Position numbers and translations under genes: made by a program
Notes under the pieces: generated by a model
The model's database searches: none
The model's input: only the letters and a program-made list of their open reading frames with translations
Told to the model about the DNA's origin: nothing
In this document: one piece after another, positions 8,925-18,326 of the stretch
How positions within the stretch are numbered: the first letter of the stretch is position 1
How the letters are laid out: each line of letters begins with the position of its first letter
Origin: Staphylococcus sp. MI 10-1553
Lineage (GTDB): Bacteria; Bacillota; Bacilli; Staphylococcales; Staphylococcaceae
Assembly: GCF_010365305.1 (NCBI RefSeq)
Contig: NZ_CP048279.1
Span: 1,798,001-1,862,000, forward strand
Direction: 5' to 3'
DNA: 64,000 bases

Positions 8925-10598
8925 CTATATTTCTGAAATCACTGGAATAATCATTGGTCGTCTACGTGTACTTTCAAAGAGTAATTTACTCACTTGATCA
9001 CGCATATTTTGTTTCATTTCAGACCATTCAATACGCTTTTCTTGTAAACCAGCTTCTACAATTTCACGTACCTTTTCCTCAGCTTCTTTAAGTAACGCTT
9101 CACTTTCACGGACATAAACAAAGCCTCTTGATTGAATTTCAGGGCCAGCCGCAATTCTTCTGTTTTTTGGATCGAGCGTAACGACAGCGATAAAAATACC
9201 ATCTTCTGCTAGTAAATGACGATCACGTAACACAATATTACCGACATCGCCGACACCAATACCATCGATGAGGACATTACCCGCATTCACTTTTTCATTT
9301 AAGCTCATATCCTTGCCATCATAATGAATGACGTCACCTGCTTCAGCTAAGAAGATTTTTTCTGGATTCACACCCGCTTCACTCGCGAGTTTCGCATGCG
9401 CAATCTGCATCTTAAACTCACCTTGAATTGGAATGAAGTACTCAGGTTTCATCATATTGAGCATTAATTTCAACTCTTCCATACAACCGTGACTTGATGC
9501 ATGAATCTTTTTGTTGTTTGGAATAATATAGGCACCCGCACGTACAAGTTCATTCAACGTATTACCGATAATGACTTCCATATTGGCTGAAGCGGTAATA
9601 GCTAGAAATACAGAATCACCTTTTTGGATATTCATAATTTTATGTTTTTGACGTGCCATTTGACTCAACGCTTCTACAGGTTCACCTTGCATCCCTGTCG
9701 CAATAATAATCACTTCATTTTTCGGATAATTTTCAACTTCGCTCATAGGAATTAATAGATCTTTTGGAATGTTGAAATAGCCCATCTTACGTGCAATGCT
9801 AAATGAACTTTCTAATGAACGGCCTAAAAATGATACTTTTCTATTTAATCTATTTGCGATATTTAACACTTGTTGAATGCGAATAAAGTTAGATGCATAA
9901 CATGACACGATGAGACGTCCAGTCACTTTCGCAAACGCATCAAACATATGACTTTCAATGACATTTTCAGGGGTATTATAGCCTGGCTTTTCAGCTTCAG
10001 TTGAATCACTTAATAATGCGAACACACCCTCTTCGCCTAATTCAGCCATTTTCTTCATGTCAGGTGCATAATGACCGTGTAAACTTTGATCGAATTTAAA
10101 TTCGCCTGTATATACGATTGCACCGTATGACGTATGAATACATACACCTAAACTATCCGGAATACTGTGCGTCGTATTAAAGAATGTGATATTTACACCT
10201 TTAAAACGCATGACAGATTCATTATTGACCACATAATAACGGATTTTCTTATTAATTTGACGTGCTTTTAAGTTTTCTTTCACTAAACCAACCGTTAATT
10301 TAGAACCATAAACCGGAGCCTCAACTTGTTCTAAAATGTATGAAACTGCACCAATCGCATGTTCATGACCGTGTGTTAAGAAAATCCCTTTTAATTTATG
10401 TTTGTTTTCTAATACATATTGGATGTCAGGAATCACGATATCAATTCCTAACATTTCATCTTCAGGAAACTTTAACCCTGCATCAAGCATAAACATTTCA
10501 TCATCAACTTCGACGATATACATGTTTTTGGCGATTTCTCCTACGCCACCAAGGGGGATAATGCGTATGTCTTTATTTTTCTTCTTTACTAAATTCAA
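8925..10598 (-). CDS. rnjB: Ribonuclease J2
   Basis: 557-residue metallo-beta-lactamase/beta-CASP ribonuclease, partner of RNase J1 in mRNA decay and rRNA maturation. The metal motif at about residue 74 reads HGHEH where active J1 enzymes have HGHEDH, consistent with the weakly active, structural J2 subunit. Other landmarks are GEFKFDQS, the LGRSLESSF beta-CASP segment and the [13 protein letters not shown]-motif. I chose TTG at 10598 (NLVKKKNKD) because TAGGAGG lies 7 nt upstream and this gives exactly the S. aureus length; a 5' extension to 10631 lacks an SD. A promoter is visible at 10648-10676. Confidence 0.94.
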   Translation of the reverse strand: MNLVKKKNKDIRIIPLGGVGEIAKNMYIVEVDDEMFMLDAGLKFPEDEMLGIDIVIPDIQYVLENKHKLKGIFLTHGHEHAIGAVSYILEQVEAPVYGSKLTVGLVKENLKARQINKKIRYYVVNNESVMRFKGVNITFFNTTHSIPDSLGVCIHTSYGAIVYTGEFKFDQSLHGHYAPDMKKMAELGEEGVFALLSDSTEAEKPGYNTPENVIESHMFDAFAKVTGRLIVSCYASNFIRIQQVLNIANRLNRKVSFLGRSLESSFSIARKMGYFNIPKDLLIPMSEVENYPKNEVIIIATGMQGEPVEALSQMARQKHKIMNIQKGDSVFLAITASANMEVIIGNTLNELVRAGAYIIPNNKKIHASSHGCMEELKLMLNMMKPEYFIPIQGEFKMQIAHAKLASEAGVNPEKIFLAEAGDVIHYDGKDMSLNEKVNAGNVLIDGIGVGDVGNIVLRDRHLLAEDGIFIAVVTLDPKNRRIAAGPEIQSRGFVYVRESEALLKEAEEKVREIVEAGLQEKRIEWSEMKQNMRDQVSKLLFESTRRRPMIIPVISEI

Positions 10599-10647
10599 AA
10601 TTTTACCTCCTAATAAATATAGCCCGTCCATTTTACATTCATATTTT

Positions 10648-10676
10648 ATTATAGTGGATAATGGAAACTCTGTACA
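10648..10676 (-). promoter_or_regulatory. Sigma-A promoter for rnjB
   Basis: On the minus strand TGTACA, a 17-nt spacer and TATAAT lie about 50 nt before the rnjB start codon. The -10 is perfect; the -35 matches 4 of 6. Confidence 0.6.
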
Positions 10677-10829
10677 CTATTAAAGTGATTCACGGAGGAC
10701 AGGTTGAGGATTTTGTATACACGATAATTGATTGATGCTACTCTACAAATTATCCTCCTACATTAGAAAAATATGTATTAAAGCATCACGCTCAGTCTTA
10801 GCCATTGATAACTATTTCAAAATCAATCC

Positions 10830-10991
10830 TTAATTCCGAGATGCATTCCAGAAAAGTAACACGACTATGACAACCGTAATAATGTTATACATCACCACTA
10901 TAGATTCAGAGTGATGTAAAAAATTCAACAAAATCCCACCGAATAATAGGATAAGAATGATAACACCCGACAAAATGTTTATTTTCCTCAA
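10830..10991 (-). CDS. Putative 53-residue small membrane protein
   Basis: An open frame in the 478-nt rnjB-pnp gap. It begins TTG-AGG-AAA (peptide start RKINILSGVIILILLFGG) and ends WNASRN. Two hydrophobic stretches (about 6-24 and 31-48) separated by LHHSES suggest a two-TM hairpin protein with a basic N-terminus. GAGG lies 12 nt before the TTG; a GTG at 11000 in the same frame has that GAGG only 3 nt away, so the start is uncertain. No family recognised. The remaining gap (10677-10829) holds nothing I can name. It lies between the pnp terminator and the rnjB promoter, so it would need its own promoter. Confidence 0.4.
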   Translation of the reverse strand: MRKINILSGVIILILLFGGILLNFLHHSESIVVMYNIITVVIVVLLFWNASRN

Positions 10992-11027
10992 ATATACCAC
11001 TTTCCTCAGAATTGTCTCTCCCTATAC

Positions 11028-11074
11028 AAAAAACAGAAGTCAATGCCAATACGTCACATCTACTTCTGTTTTTT
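11028..11074 (-). terminator. Terminator downstream of pnp
   Basis: AAAAAACAGAAGT and ACTTCTGTTTTTT form a perfect stem flanked by A and T runs, so it can work in both directions. It lies 36 nt after the pnp stop. Confidence 0.85.
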
Positions 11075-11109
11075 AAGTTCATCTATTCAAATGTCATGCT
11101 TTGTTAATT

Positions 11110-13203
11110 TTAAAGTAACACTTTATGAGAAGCGTTCACACGACCTTGTTTGTCAATCTCAGTCACTTTGACTTTCAGTGTATCACCCATGTTCAACACA
11201 TCTTCCACTTTGTTAATGCGTTCATTCGAAATTTGTGAAATGTGAACTAATGCATCTTTACCTGGGAACAGTTCAACAAAGGCACCGAATTTTTCAATAC
11301 GTTTCACTTTCGCATGATACACTTGACCGACTTCTGCTTCACGCACGATACTTTCAATCCATGTACGTGCTTGATTGATCATGTCTTGCTCCGTTGAACC
11401 GATGTAAACTGTACCATCTTGTTCGATATCGAGTTTAACACCTGTCGCATCGATAATTTCATTAATTTGTTTACCACCTGGTCCGATCACATCGCGGATT
11501 TTTTCAGGTTTAATTTGCATGATTTCTACTTTAGGCGCATAAGCACTTAATTCTTTTCTTGGTTGGGCAATCGTTTGCATCATATGATCTAAAATAGCTA
11601 AACGACCTTTACGCGCTTGTTCTAACGCTTCTTCAATGACTTCTTTCGTTAAGCCATCGATTTTAATGTCCATCTGAATCGCAGTAATCCCTTCAGTCGT
11701 ACCTGCAACTTTAAAGTCCATATCGCCAAGTGCGTCTTCCATACCTTGAATATCCGTTAAAATCGTGTAGCTTTCTTCACGTGTGACAAGACCCATCGCA
11801 ATCCCTGCAACCGGTGCTTTAATCGGCACACCCGCATCCATTAACGCTAATGTTGAACCACAGATAGACGCTTGTGATGAAGAACCGTTAGACTCTAACA
11901 CTTCACTTACGATACGTACTGTGTAAGGGAATGTTTTCTCATCTGGAATAATGTATTTTAATGCACGTTCACCTAATGCCCCGTGACCTATTTCACGACG
12001 ACCTGGCGCACGTACTGGACCTGTCTCACCTACCGAGAAGTTCGGGAAGTTGTAGTGGTGCATGAAACGTTTGTGCTCCTCTTCGCCTAAACCATCGATA
12101 ATTTGATATTCAGAAATAGAGCCTAACGTTAACACAGACAATGCTTGAGTTTGTCCACGTGTGAACAATCCTGAACCGTGTGCACGTGGTAATAAGCCTA
12201 CTTCTGATGATAATGGACGGATTTCGTCTGGTTTACGACCGTCTGGACGAATTTTTTCATCTGCAATCAAACGGCGTACTTCATCTTTAATTAACGTATT
12301 AATGATTGTGCCGACTTCTTTTAATAACGCTTCATTTTCTGGATCTTCTTCGTTTTCAAAGTTTGCTAAAATACGTTCTTTAATCGCATCAAGATTCTCG
12401 TCACGCTCTTGTTTATCGAACGTTTGAATGGCACCATTTAAATTCTCATCTTTTGTCATTTGCGTCACTGAATCGATGAGCGTTTGATTTTTCTCTTCAG
12501 GAATAAATTCACGCTTTTCAGGCTGTAAATGCGCAATAATTTCTTCTTGGAATGCACATAAACGTTTGATTTCTTCATGTCCAAATAAAATCGCTTCTAA
12601 CATTTCTGCTTCAGTAATTTCACTCGCACCCGCTTCAACCATGTTCACCGCATCTTTATGACCGGCTACTTCTAGATCAAGACGTGATTTTTCGCGTTGT
12701 GCTAAATTCGGGTTAATGACATATTCACCATCAACATAACCCACATTAACCCCCGCAATTGGGCCTTGAAATGGAATATCTGATACACTTAACGCCATTG
12801 ATGAACCGATCATCGCTGCCATTTCAGGTGAACAGTTAGGATCCGCACTCAATACAGTGTTAATGATTTGGACATCATGACGATAGCCATCTGGGAATAA
12901 TGGACGGATAGGACGGTCGATTAAACGTGCAGTTAATGTCGCTTCATCACCTGGACGTCCTTCACGCTTTTTGAAACCACCTGGAATTTTACCCGCAGCA
13001 TACATTTTTTCCTCATAGTTGACAGTTAGTGGGAAAAAGTCGCCATCACGTGGTTCTTTTGATGCAGTCGCTGTAGATAAGACAACTGTGTCCCCGTAGC
13101 GTACGAGCACAGCACCATTCGCTTGTTTTGCGAGTTGTCCTGTTTCTATTGTTAACGGCTGGTTTGCCCATTCCGTCTTAAAAACCTTCTTTTCTTGAGA
13201 CAT
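11110..13203 (-). CDS. pnp: Polyribonucleotide nucleotidyltransferase (PNPase)
   Basis: 697 residues: two RNase PH cores (about 10-230 and 310-545) joined by a helical linker, then a KH domain (about 555-615, [16 protein letters not shown]) and an S1 domain (about 620-690, [20 protein letters not shown]). It degrades RNA 3' to 5' phosphorolytically as a trimer and in Firmicutes interacts with RNase Y, the RNase J enzymes and CshA; rnjB is its neighbour. [21 protein letters not shown] and the [10 protein letters not shown] segment of the active site are present. It follows rpsO, with a terminator between them. Confidence 0.97.
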   Translation of the reverse strand: MSQEKKVFKTEWANQPLTIETGQLAKQANGAVLVRYGDTVVLSTATASKEPRDGDFFPLTVNYEEKMYAAGKIPGGFKKREGRPGDEATLTARLIDRPIRPLFPDGYRHDVQIINTVLSADPNCSPEMAAMIGSSMALSVSDIPFQGPIAGVNVGYVDGEYVINPNLAQREKSRLDLEVAGHKDAVNMVEAGASEITEAEMLEAILFGHEEIKRLCAFQEEIIAHLQPEKREFIPEEKNQTLIDSVTQMTKDENLNGAIQTFDKQERDENLDAIKERILANFENEEDPENEALLKEVGTIINTLIKDEVRRLIADEKIRPDGRKPDEIRPLSSEVGLLPRAHGSGLFTRGQTQALSVLTLGSISEYQIIDGLGEEEHKRFMHHYNFPNFSVGETGPVRAPGRREIGHGALGERALKYIIPDEKTFPYTVRIVSEVLESNGSSSQASICGSTLALMDAGVPIKAPVAGIAMGLVTREESYTILTDIQGMEDALGDMDFKVAGTTEGITAIQMDIKIDGLTKEVIEEALEQARKGRLAILDHMMQTIAQPRKELSAYAPKVEIMQIKPEKIRDVIGPGGKQINEIIDATGVKLDIEQDGTVYIGSTEQDMINQARTWIESIVREAEVGQVYHAKVKRIEKFGAFVELFPGKDALVHISQISNERINKVEDVLNMGDTLKVKVTEIDKQGRVNASHKVLL

Positions 13204-13286
13204 TATAAATCTCCTCTCCTACCTCTTTAAACGTTTCGTAGCCTTTTACATTTCAATTATATCTTACATCATCATCTTTTAATAGT

Positions 13287-13324
13287 TAAAAAAGGAGCCG
13301 GATACGATAAATGTCCCAGCTCCT
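13287..13324 (-). terminator. Terminator downstream of rpsO
   Basis: On the minus strand GGAGCTGGGA pairs with TCCGGCTCC (one bulge) and runs into CTTTTTTAAC. Loops of this GGGACAT type recur in several terminators of this window. Confidence 0.75.
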
Positions 13325-13361
13325 TCCTGTAATGCCACTAGTACGTGCGCAATCATTAAAA

Positions 13362-13631
13362 TTAACGACGAATACCTAATGACTTGATTAATTCACGGTA
13401 ACGTTGGATGTCTTTGTCACGTAAGTAGTTTAATAAGTGACGACGACGTCCTACCATTTTTAATAAACCACGACGTGAATGGTGGTCTTTTTTGTGAATA
13501 CGTAAGTGATCGTTTAATGCAGTGATTTCTGCAGTTAACACAGCGATTTGAACTTCTGGTGAACCAGTGTCTGTTTCGTGTGTACGATATTCTTTAATTA
13601 ATTCGTTTTTACGTTCTTGTGAAATTGCCAT
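13362..13631 (-). CDS. rpsO: 30S ribosomal protein S15
   Basis: 89 residues, the universal S15 length; [25 protein letters not shown] is the rRNA-binding core (shown here only as the family signature). It binds the central domain of 16S rRNA early in 30S assembly. The gene lies between ribF and pnp as in most Firmicutes. GGAGG lies 9 nt before the ATG. A structured leader precedes it (13662-13708). Confidence 0.98.
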   Translation of the reverse strand: MAISQERKNELIKEYRTHETDTGSPEVQIAVLTAEITALNDHLRIHKKDHHSRRGLLKMVGRRRHLLNYLRDKDIQRYRELIKSLGIRR

Positions 13632-13661
13632 TTGTCAATTTCCTCCTTTAAATTTTTCGTG

Positions 13662-13708
13662 CCTTTATCTGAGTGAGGCGTCGGAGTTTCAACCTACCAA
13701 GATAAAGG
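13662..13708 (-). promoter_or_regulatory. Structured rpsO leader, candidate S15 autoregulatory element
   Basis: In the minus-strand mRNA, CCTTTATCT pairs perfectly with AGATAAAGG 30 nt later, enclosing TTGGTAGGTTGAAACTCC-type sequence that can form an inner helix. The element ends about 30 nt before the rpsO ATG. S15 binding to such junction leaders is established in Geobacillus and other bacteria; that it applies here is inference. Confidence 0.45.
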
Positions 13709-13731
13709 TCGTGTGCTAATCATTATTAGAC

Positions 13732-14703
13732 TCATACATTATATGATACATCATCACCAAAATCAACCGCTAATAAATGTTTTGCACGTGCTTTGTCATC
13801 GTTCATTTGCGCAACGAGTGGATCAATACCATCAAATTTCAACTCTGGTCGAATGTAGTGATGCCAATAAATCGTGACACGTTCTCCATAAATATTCTCT
13901 GCAAAATCAAAAATATTCACTTCAATAACAGCTTGTGGAAGATCATCATGAAACGTCGGCTTCACACCAATGTTAGCAACACCGCGATAAATTTGCTCAC
14001 TTGAACCAATCATCATACTTACCGCATAAACACCGAGCGTTGGCCAAACATAGTCATCACTTGGTTCAATGTTCGCTGTCGGAAAACCAATCGTACGGCC
14101 ACGTTTTTCTCCTTGTACAACAGTCCCTTTCATACGATAACGATAACCTAATTGCTCATTCGCTTTCGCAAGATTACCCGTTTTTAATGCTTCACGAATC
14201 GCCGTCGTTGAAATTTTTTCACGGTTTAAATCTTGCTTGCCAATTGTAATACTTTCAAATTGATCTTGATATTCTTGAAGCATCGCCATATTTCCTTTGC
14301 CATACTTACCGAATGTAAAATCAAATCCAGCAATAATGACACGGGCCTGATTTTTCACTAAATAGTCTTGAACAAATTCATCAGGTGTCACTTCTGCAAA
14401 TCGTGAAGAAAAATTTACTACAAGGCAATAATCAATATTTTGTTCACCTAATAATTCAATTTTATCATTTAACGGCGTAATATAAGTTGTGCGTTTTTGT
14501 TTAGGATTTAAAACAACTGACGGATGTGGATCAAAAGTCATGACCGCTTTCTTCAAATCCTTTTCCTTTGCCACGCGATCTAATTCATCAAATAATGCTT
14601 GATGCCCTCTATGTAGCCCATCGAAAAAGCCAAGAGCCATCGCTACATCCTCTTGAATATATTGTTCAGCTTGAATAGGATGTGTAATTTCGATAACTTC
14701 CAT
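13732..14703 (-). CDS. ribF: Bifunctional riboflavin kinase / FAD synthetase
   Basis: 323 residues. The N-terminal nucleotidyltransferase domain (about 15-180) has the GFFDGLHRGH motif and STTAIR signature for FMN adenylylation; the C-terminal flavokinase domain (about 185-310) has GRTIGFPTAN and GVYAV for riboflavin phosphorylation. Together they make FMN and FAD. I chose ATG at 14703 (MEVIEITHPI): AGGAG is 8 nt upstream. An in-frame TTG at 14709 is only 2 nt from the SD and is rejected. It lies 14 nt after truB, in the same operon. Confidence 0.96.
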   Translation of the reverse strand: MEVIEITHPIQAEQYIQEDVAMALGFFDGLHRGHQALFDELDRVAKEKDLKKAVMTFDPHPSVVLNPKQKRTTYITPLNDKIELLGEQNIDYCLVVNFSSRFAEVTPDEFVQDYLVKNQARVIIAGFDFTFGKYGKGNMAMLQEYQDQFESITIGKQDLNREKISTTAIREALKTGNLAKANEQLGYRYRMKGTVVQGEKRGRTIGFPTANIEPSDDYVWPTLGVYAVSMMIGSSEQIYRGVANIGVKPTFHDDLPQAVIEVNIFDFAENIYGERVTIYWHHYIRPELKFDGIDPLVAQMNDDKARAKHLLAVDFGDDVSYNV

Positions 14704-14717
14704 AACCAAGTCTCCTT

Positions 14718-15635
14718 TTAATTGAATACCTTTTTCGGTTTAATTTCATCTTGTCGTGATGGATGTACTTCATAAATTGCTAATACATCGCCATTGTCAC
14801 TATCAATCATGACAAGTTGGTGCTCAAATGGAACATTAAAATAACCTTTAGCAAACTTTTGTCCATTCTTTATCTTCATTTTATCACTTTCATTTTGAAC
14901 AAGGAAAGATGGAAGTCCTTTCAAGCCGTATGCAAGTGGTAATAATTGATTTTGGAGTGTATCGTCATGATGTGCCTGTTCAATTGCTGCTAAACTAAGT
15001 GCCTCTTCTAAACTGAAGCCACCACTCATCGTCCGCGTCAACAATGACATGTGCGCTGGTACATTGAGTGCAAGGCCAATATCCGTTGCGAGTGTTCGAA
15101 TATACGTCCCTTTGCCACAAGTCACTTCTATTGAAAAACGTGCAGTGTCATTTTCAAAAATCAATTCCGAAATCCGTGCAATATGTGAAATATGGATTTG
15201 GCGTTCGGGACGTTCTACCGTTTCACCATTGCGTGCGTATTCATATAATTTTTTACCATTTACTTTCACAGACGAATACATCGGTGGAATTTGTGTCGTC
15301 CGCCCTACAAATGATTGTAACACTGCATCGACTTGAACCGGATCGAATTGGTCAGCCGTAACGATTTCACGCGTCAAGATGTCACCCGTTTGATCTTCTG
15401 TCGTCGTTGAAAAGCCTAACGTCACTTCAGCACGATATGTTTTACCCATTTCCATCACATAATCGCTCACTTTTGTCGCTTGGCCGATACAAATAGGGAG
15501 GACACCATCCACTTCAGGATCTAATGTTCCTGTATGGCCGATTTTTTTCGTCTTTAAAATTTTGCGCAATTTGAAAACGACATCGTGGCTCGTCAATCCT
15601 CGTTCTTTATAGACAGGTAAAATACCATGATACAT
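14718..15635 (-). CDS. truB: tRNA pseudouridine(55) synthase
   Basis: 305 residues, equal to the S. aureus protein. Residues about 35-45 ([11 protein letters not shown]) contain the catalytic Asp; the [12 protein letters not shown] and [15 protein letters not shown] segments are TruB signatures. It converts U55 of the T-loop of elongator tRNAs to pseudouridine. One residue differs from the very common DPEAxGVLP consensus (D after V); this does not touch the catalytic residue. It follows rbfA with an 85-nt gap. Confidence 0.96.
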   Translation of the reverse strand: MYHGILPVYKERGLTSHDVVFKLRKILKTKKIGHTGTLDPEVDGVLPICIGQATKVSDYVMEMGKTYRAEVTLGFSTTTEDQTGDILTREIVTADQFDPVQVDAVLQSFVGRTTQIPPMYSSVKVNGKKLYEYARNGETVERPERQIHISHIARISELIFENDTARFSIEVTCGKGTYIRTLATDIGLALNVPAHMSLLTRTMSGGFSLEEALSLAAIEQAHHDDTLQNQLLPLAYGLKGLPSFLVQNESDKMKIKNGQKFAKGYFNVPFEHQLVMIDSDNGDVLAIYEVHPSRQDEIKPKKVFN

Positions 15636-15720
15636 CCACTATCGCTCCTTTTTCATAAAATAAGCTAGACTACGTGGACTCTACAATTGCAGATCATCTC
15701 ACGCACTCTAGCGCACATTG

Positions 15721-16065
15721 TTAGTCGTTATGATTTAAATCTTGAATCAATCGTTCGATACGGTTACCATATTCAATCGATTCATCATATTCAAATTGCA
15801 AATCAGGGACAATTCTGAGTCGCATACGTTGACCAATTTCAGATTTAATAAACCCTTTTGCCTTTTCAAGACCTTTGAATGTATTTTCGCGTTCTTTATC
15901 ACTACCAAGTACTGTTAAATAAACCTTTGCTAGTGATAAATCGTTCGTTGGCTGTACATCTGTAATCGTTAGAAAACCCACTCTTGGATCTTTTAATTTG
16001 TTATTAATAATATCCATTAATTCTTTTTTCATTTGTTCGCCAACACGTTCTGCACGCATATTCAT
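15721..16065 (-). CDS. rbfA: 30S ribosome-binding factor A
   Basis: 114 residues with a single KH-like fold ([19 protein letters not shown] at the start, [13 protein letters not shown] in the middle). It binds the 5' helix region of 16S rRNA during late 30S maturation and cold adaptation. GGAGG lies 8 nt before the ATG. In other staphylococci rbfA directly follows infB; here about 5.7 kb of accessory sequence lies between, and a strong-looking promoter at 16116-16145 now precedes rbfA. Confidence 0.96.
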   Translation of the reverse strand: MNMRAERVGEQMKKELMDIINNKLKDPRVGFLTITDVQPTNDLSLAKVYLTVLGSDKERENTFKGLEKAKGFIKSEIGQRMRLRIVPDLQFEYDESIEYGNRIERLIQDLNHND

Positions 16066-16115
16066 ATCATGTGCCTCCTTTCAACATAGTGTCGTAGCGT
16101 TATCCTCAATACATC

Positions 16116-16145
16116 ATTATAAAGGAGAGTATGAAGAGGCGTCAA
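16116..16145 (-). promoter_or_regulatory. Promoter for rbfA-truB-ribF
   Basis: On the minus strand TTGACG, an 18-nt spacer and a perfect TATAAT lie about 50 nt before the rbfA ATG. It explains how rbfA is expressed although it is cut off from the nusA-infB transcript. Confidence 0.7.
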
Positions 16146-16222
16146 TGAAACTGAGCGCGAAAGATGATTTGTTTTCATTCATTTTCAAAAGGTGCTGTGG
16201 AAAGTGTTTTGATTGTTGGTGA
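16145..16222 (+). CDS. Possible 25-residue Cys-rich peptide ORF
   Basis: ATG at 16145 with AGAGG 5 nt upstream; the peptide starts MKLSAKDDLFSF and ends KRCCGKCFDCW. It overlaps the -35 of the divergent rbfA promoter, and no convincing promoter on the plus strand was seen. Four Cys in the last nine residues and an amphipathic front half are unusual, but the ORF may be chance. The following region to 16470 holds no recognisable gene. Confidence 0.2.
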   Translation: MKLSAKDDLFSFIFKRCCGKCFDCW

Positions 16223-16476
16223 TTGAAGCAACTTGTTTAATTATTGTCTTGGGTTTACTTTTTAAGAGCTCAACTCAAGTTAATGATATTCCACCTACTT
16301 TCTATGAGTCTCACCCTAAAATTCAACTCAACATTTAAACACGATAAACATCTCGTATTTCAAACAACTCAAAAAGTAGAATGAAACTTAATAAAAAACT
16401 TCACCACTAACAATCAACGTATTTATCTGATATGATTGCGTGATTTTGCTTATATTGTAATTTCACAACACCATTC

Positions 16477-16505
16477 TTGTCTTTATATCAATCTCGTGAT
16501 ATGAT
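16477..16505 (+). promoter_or_regulatory. Promoter of sRNA copy 1
   Basis: TTGTCT, a 17-nt spacer and TATGAT with a TG one base before the -10 (extended -10). The same architecture precedes copy 2 although the spacer sequence differs, so promoter function appears to be conserved. Confidence 0.65.
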
Positions 16506-16507
16506 TT

Positions 16508-16626
16508 AAAAAACTTCTAACCAACTTTGTGAGAGCAGATTAGGGGCTAAAAACATAGCAACATATGAGTGAGTGCTAGCTCAACATATGTTTTACTCTT
16601 ACAGCCTATTATTGGATACCCTCGTT
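16508..16626 (+). repeat. Direct repeat, left copy (119 nt)
   Basis: Begins AAAAAACTTCTAACCAAC and ends TACCCTCGTT. It matches 20742-20859 except for one indel in a T run and a GGA/GAG difference, about 97 percent. The repeats bracket the PTS operon and the AraC gene in the same orientation. Confidence 0.95.
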
Positions 16627-16650
16627 CATTCAGGTTAACGGGTTTGTTTT
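16512..16650 (+). ncRNA. SprF-like antitoxin sRNA, orphan copy
   Basis: Predicted from promoter (16477-16505) to T run (16646-16652), about 139 nt. It can form the hairpin AACATATG...CATATGTT with inner TGAG/CTCA, as in copy 2. Its terminator stem is weaker than in copy 2 (a mismatch in the CCC/GGG part), and the minus strand beyond it has stop codons and no start, so the paired toxin gene is missing. Whether it is transcribed is inference. Confidence 0.5.
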
Positions 16651-16668
16651 TTTCTATTTTTATATGTT

Positions 16669-16705
16669 AAAAGTAGAGCTGAGTCAACTTTATTCCTCAG
16701 CTCTT
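16669..16705 (-). terminator. Terminator of the PTS operon
   Basis: AGAGCTGAG and CTCAGCTCT form a perfect 9-bp stem with a 12-nt loop, followed on the minus strand by ACTTTTAAC. It lies 11 nt after the IIA stop codon. Confidence 0.8.
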
Positions 16706-16715
16706 TATTCTTTTA

Positions 16716-17033
16716 TCAATCTATTTTATTGTACAATGTTACAATTTCTTTTGCTAACTCAATGAAATTCATAGCAGTCATTAAATGGTCTTGACTGTGC
16801 ACGACAAGGAGTGAGACGTCTGTTTTTTCACCACTCGCTTCTTTCGTCAACATTTCAGTTTGATAACGATGTGCTTCAACAATTGTTTTGTCAGCTTCTT
16901 TCAATTTTTCAAACGCTAGCGCTTTCTTACCTTCTTTAACGACGTGAATCGCTTCCATCGCATAAGATTTCGCATTGCCACTATGAATGATAAGCTGCAT
17001 CACTGTTTCTAGATTCTTATCCTCCATCGTCAT
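16716..17033 (-). CDS. PTS lactose/cellobiose-class EIIA
   Basis: 105 residues, all-helical EIIA of the lac/cel family. The phosphorylated His is H79 in LLVVHSQDHLM. It accepts phosphate from HPr and passes it to the EIIB encoded just upstream. The ATG at 17033 overlaps the EIIB stop by one base; a second in-frame ATG at 17027 has GGTGAT closer to usual spacing, so the true start may be two codons later. Last gene of the operon. Substrate is not readable from EIIA; beta-glucosides, chitobiose or related disaccharides are typical. Confidence 0.92.
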   Translation of the reverse strand: MTMEDKNLETVMQLIIHSGNAKSYAMEAIHVVKEGKKALAFEKLKEADKTIVEAHRYQTEMLTKEASGEKTDVSLLVVHSQDHLMTAMNFIELAKEIVTLYNKID

Positions 17034-17344
17034 CACCCAATCATATCGATTGCTTTTTCTAATACAGATTGACCATTCATCATGCCATAATCAGACATAT
17101 CAATGACATGAAGCGGAATATTTTTAGGCTCTAATTTTTCTTTTAGTTTTCTTTCTTCGTATCTCACTTGTGGTCCTAACAGTACAATATCAATGTCATT
17201 TTGTTCTACTTCTTTATCAACTTCGGGCACGGAAACGGCATAGATTTTATAGTCGCCTTCCATGTCTTGCGCTGCCTTTTCCATACGTTGCACGAGCATA
17301 CTTGTGCTCATACCTGCTGCACATGCTAAAAGAATTGTTTTCAT
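17033..17344 (-). CDS. PTS lactose/cellobiose-class EIIB
   Basis: 103 residues with the phospho-acceptor Cys8 in LLACAAGMSTSMLV, followed by the Rossmann-like EIIB fold (DIVLLGPQVRYEERKLKEKL). It takes phosphate from EIIA and phosphorylates sugar carried by the EIIC at 18327-19595. It is separated from the TIM-barrel-like gene by 25 nt with a clear SD (GGAGG). Confidence 0.94.
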   Translation of the reverse strand: MKTILLACAAGMSTSMLVQRMEKAAQDMEGDYKIYAVSVPEVDKEVEQNDIDIVLLGPQVRYEERKLKEKLEPKNIPLHVIDMSDYGMMNGQSVLEKAIDMIG

Positions 17345-17369
17345 GATGTTTCCTCCTTGATATCAATGA

Positions 17370-18269
17370 TTATCTTAAAATTGAACGTGTCATTTTTGAA
17401 ACTGTATGACGTAAACCTCTGATGGCGACACCGAGTTCATAAATATTTTCTACTGGCGCTAATCCACCGTACCCGGCATCACCAATATGTTGAATGTCTA
17501 CGCCTGCTATTTTGTTTTGAAGACCAAAAAATCTGATTGTTTCTTTTGTGGCACTTTCCTGACTTGTCCCAATCGCACTCATGACAAGTACACCATGGGC
17601 ATGACACAATTGAACCGCTTCACTCACCATATCTAATGTGATTCCCGGAACGCTACCAATGGATGGTACAAGAATGACATCCGCACCCGAGTCAATTAAA
17701 CGTTGGATCAATTCTAAGTTGACAACTGGTTCGTCTACACCTGCACTGTGCATTTTTCCAGCAAAAACGAGTCCATCAAACAAACTTTTTGCACGTTTAA
17801 CACTTTCCACGATGGCATCATTTGACACACCTGTACCAGGGTTTCCTGTGAGACACACAAAATCCATACCGAGCGCATTCAATTTTTCAAACGTTTCTTC
17901 TCTTGCAATACGCCCAACTTCTAATTCAAATCGTTCTTCCATCATGTCAGCATTTTGATCAACTGGCTCTAAATTCACACCAATCGGACGACCGCATAAT
18001 CGTTTTAAAGACTGAATCGGGTTGTTTTCAATATCGAGTAGTCCTGCAATTTTTACATCTAATACGTCTACACCATTGAGTAAAATTAAATCTGCCCCAA
18101 AAGATGCTGCCATTTCTGCATTCGTTACTTCATGAATCCACGGATTTCTCGTTGCCACATTTTCTGATAATACAACACGTCCTTCTGATGCTTTAATACT
18201 CTGTTTAAGTTCTTCAGCGGTCATTTGTCTGATTTCAGAGGTATCTGCACTGATTAATCTTTTTACCAT
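17370..18269 (-). CDS. PTS-operon-associated TIM-barrel-like protein (DUF7916-type)
   Basis: 299 residues. Landmarks are SENVATRNPWIHEVTNAEMA near residue 35, LILLNGVDVLD, VCLTGNPGTGVSNDAIV and GADVILVPSIGSVPGIT, the alternating strands expected of a TIM-like barrel related to phosphoenolpyruvate phosphonomutase/isocitrate-lyase folds. Proteins of this group are often labelled haloacid dehalogenase-like hydrolase, but no DxDxT motif is present at the N-terminus, so that label is not supported. It sits between EIIC and EIIB in the operon, which suggests a role on the imported sugar or its control; the reaction is unknown. Confidence 0.7.
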   Translation of the reverse strand: MVKRLISADTSEIRQMTAEELKQSIKASEGRVVLSENVATRNPWIHEVTNAEMAASFGADLILLNGVDVLDVKIAGLLDIENNPIQSLKRLCGRPIGVNLEPVDQNADMMEERFELEVGRIAREETFEKLNALGMDFVCLTGNPGTGVSNDAIVESVKRAKSLFDGLVFAGKMHSAGVDEPVVNLELIQRLIDSGADVILVPSIGSVPGITLDMVSEAVQLCHAHGVLVMSAIGTSQESATKETIRFFGLQNKIAGVDIQHIGDAGYGGLAPVENIYELGVAIRGLRHTVSKMTRSILR

Positions 18270-18326
18270 TTTTTATCCACCTCAACATCTTTCAAAATTT
18301 ATCTTACTTTATTTAAATAATTGGAT

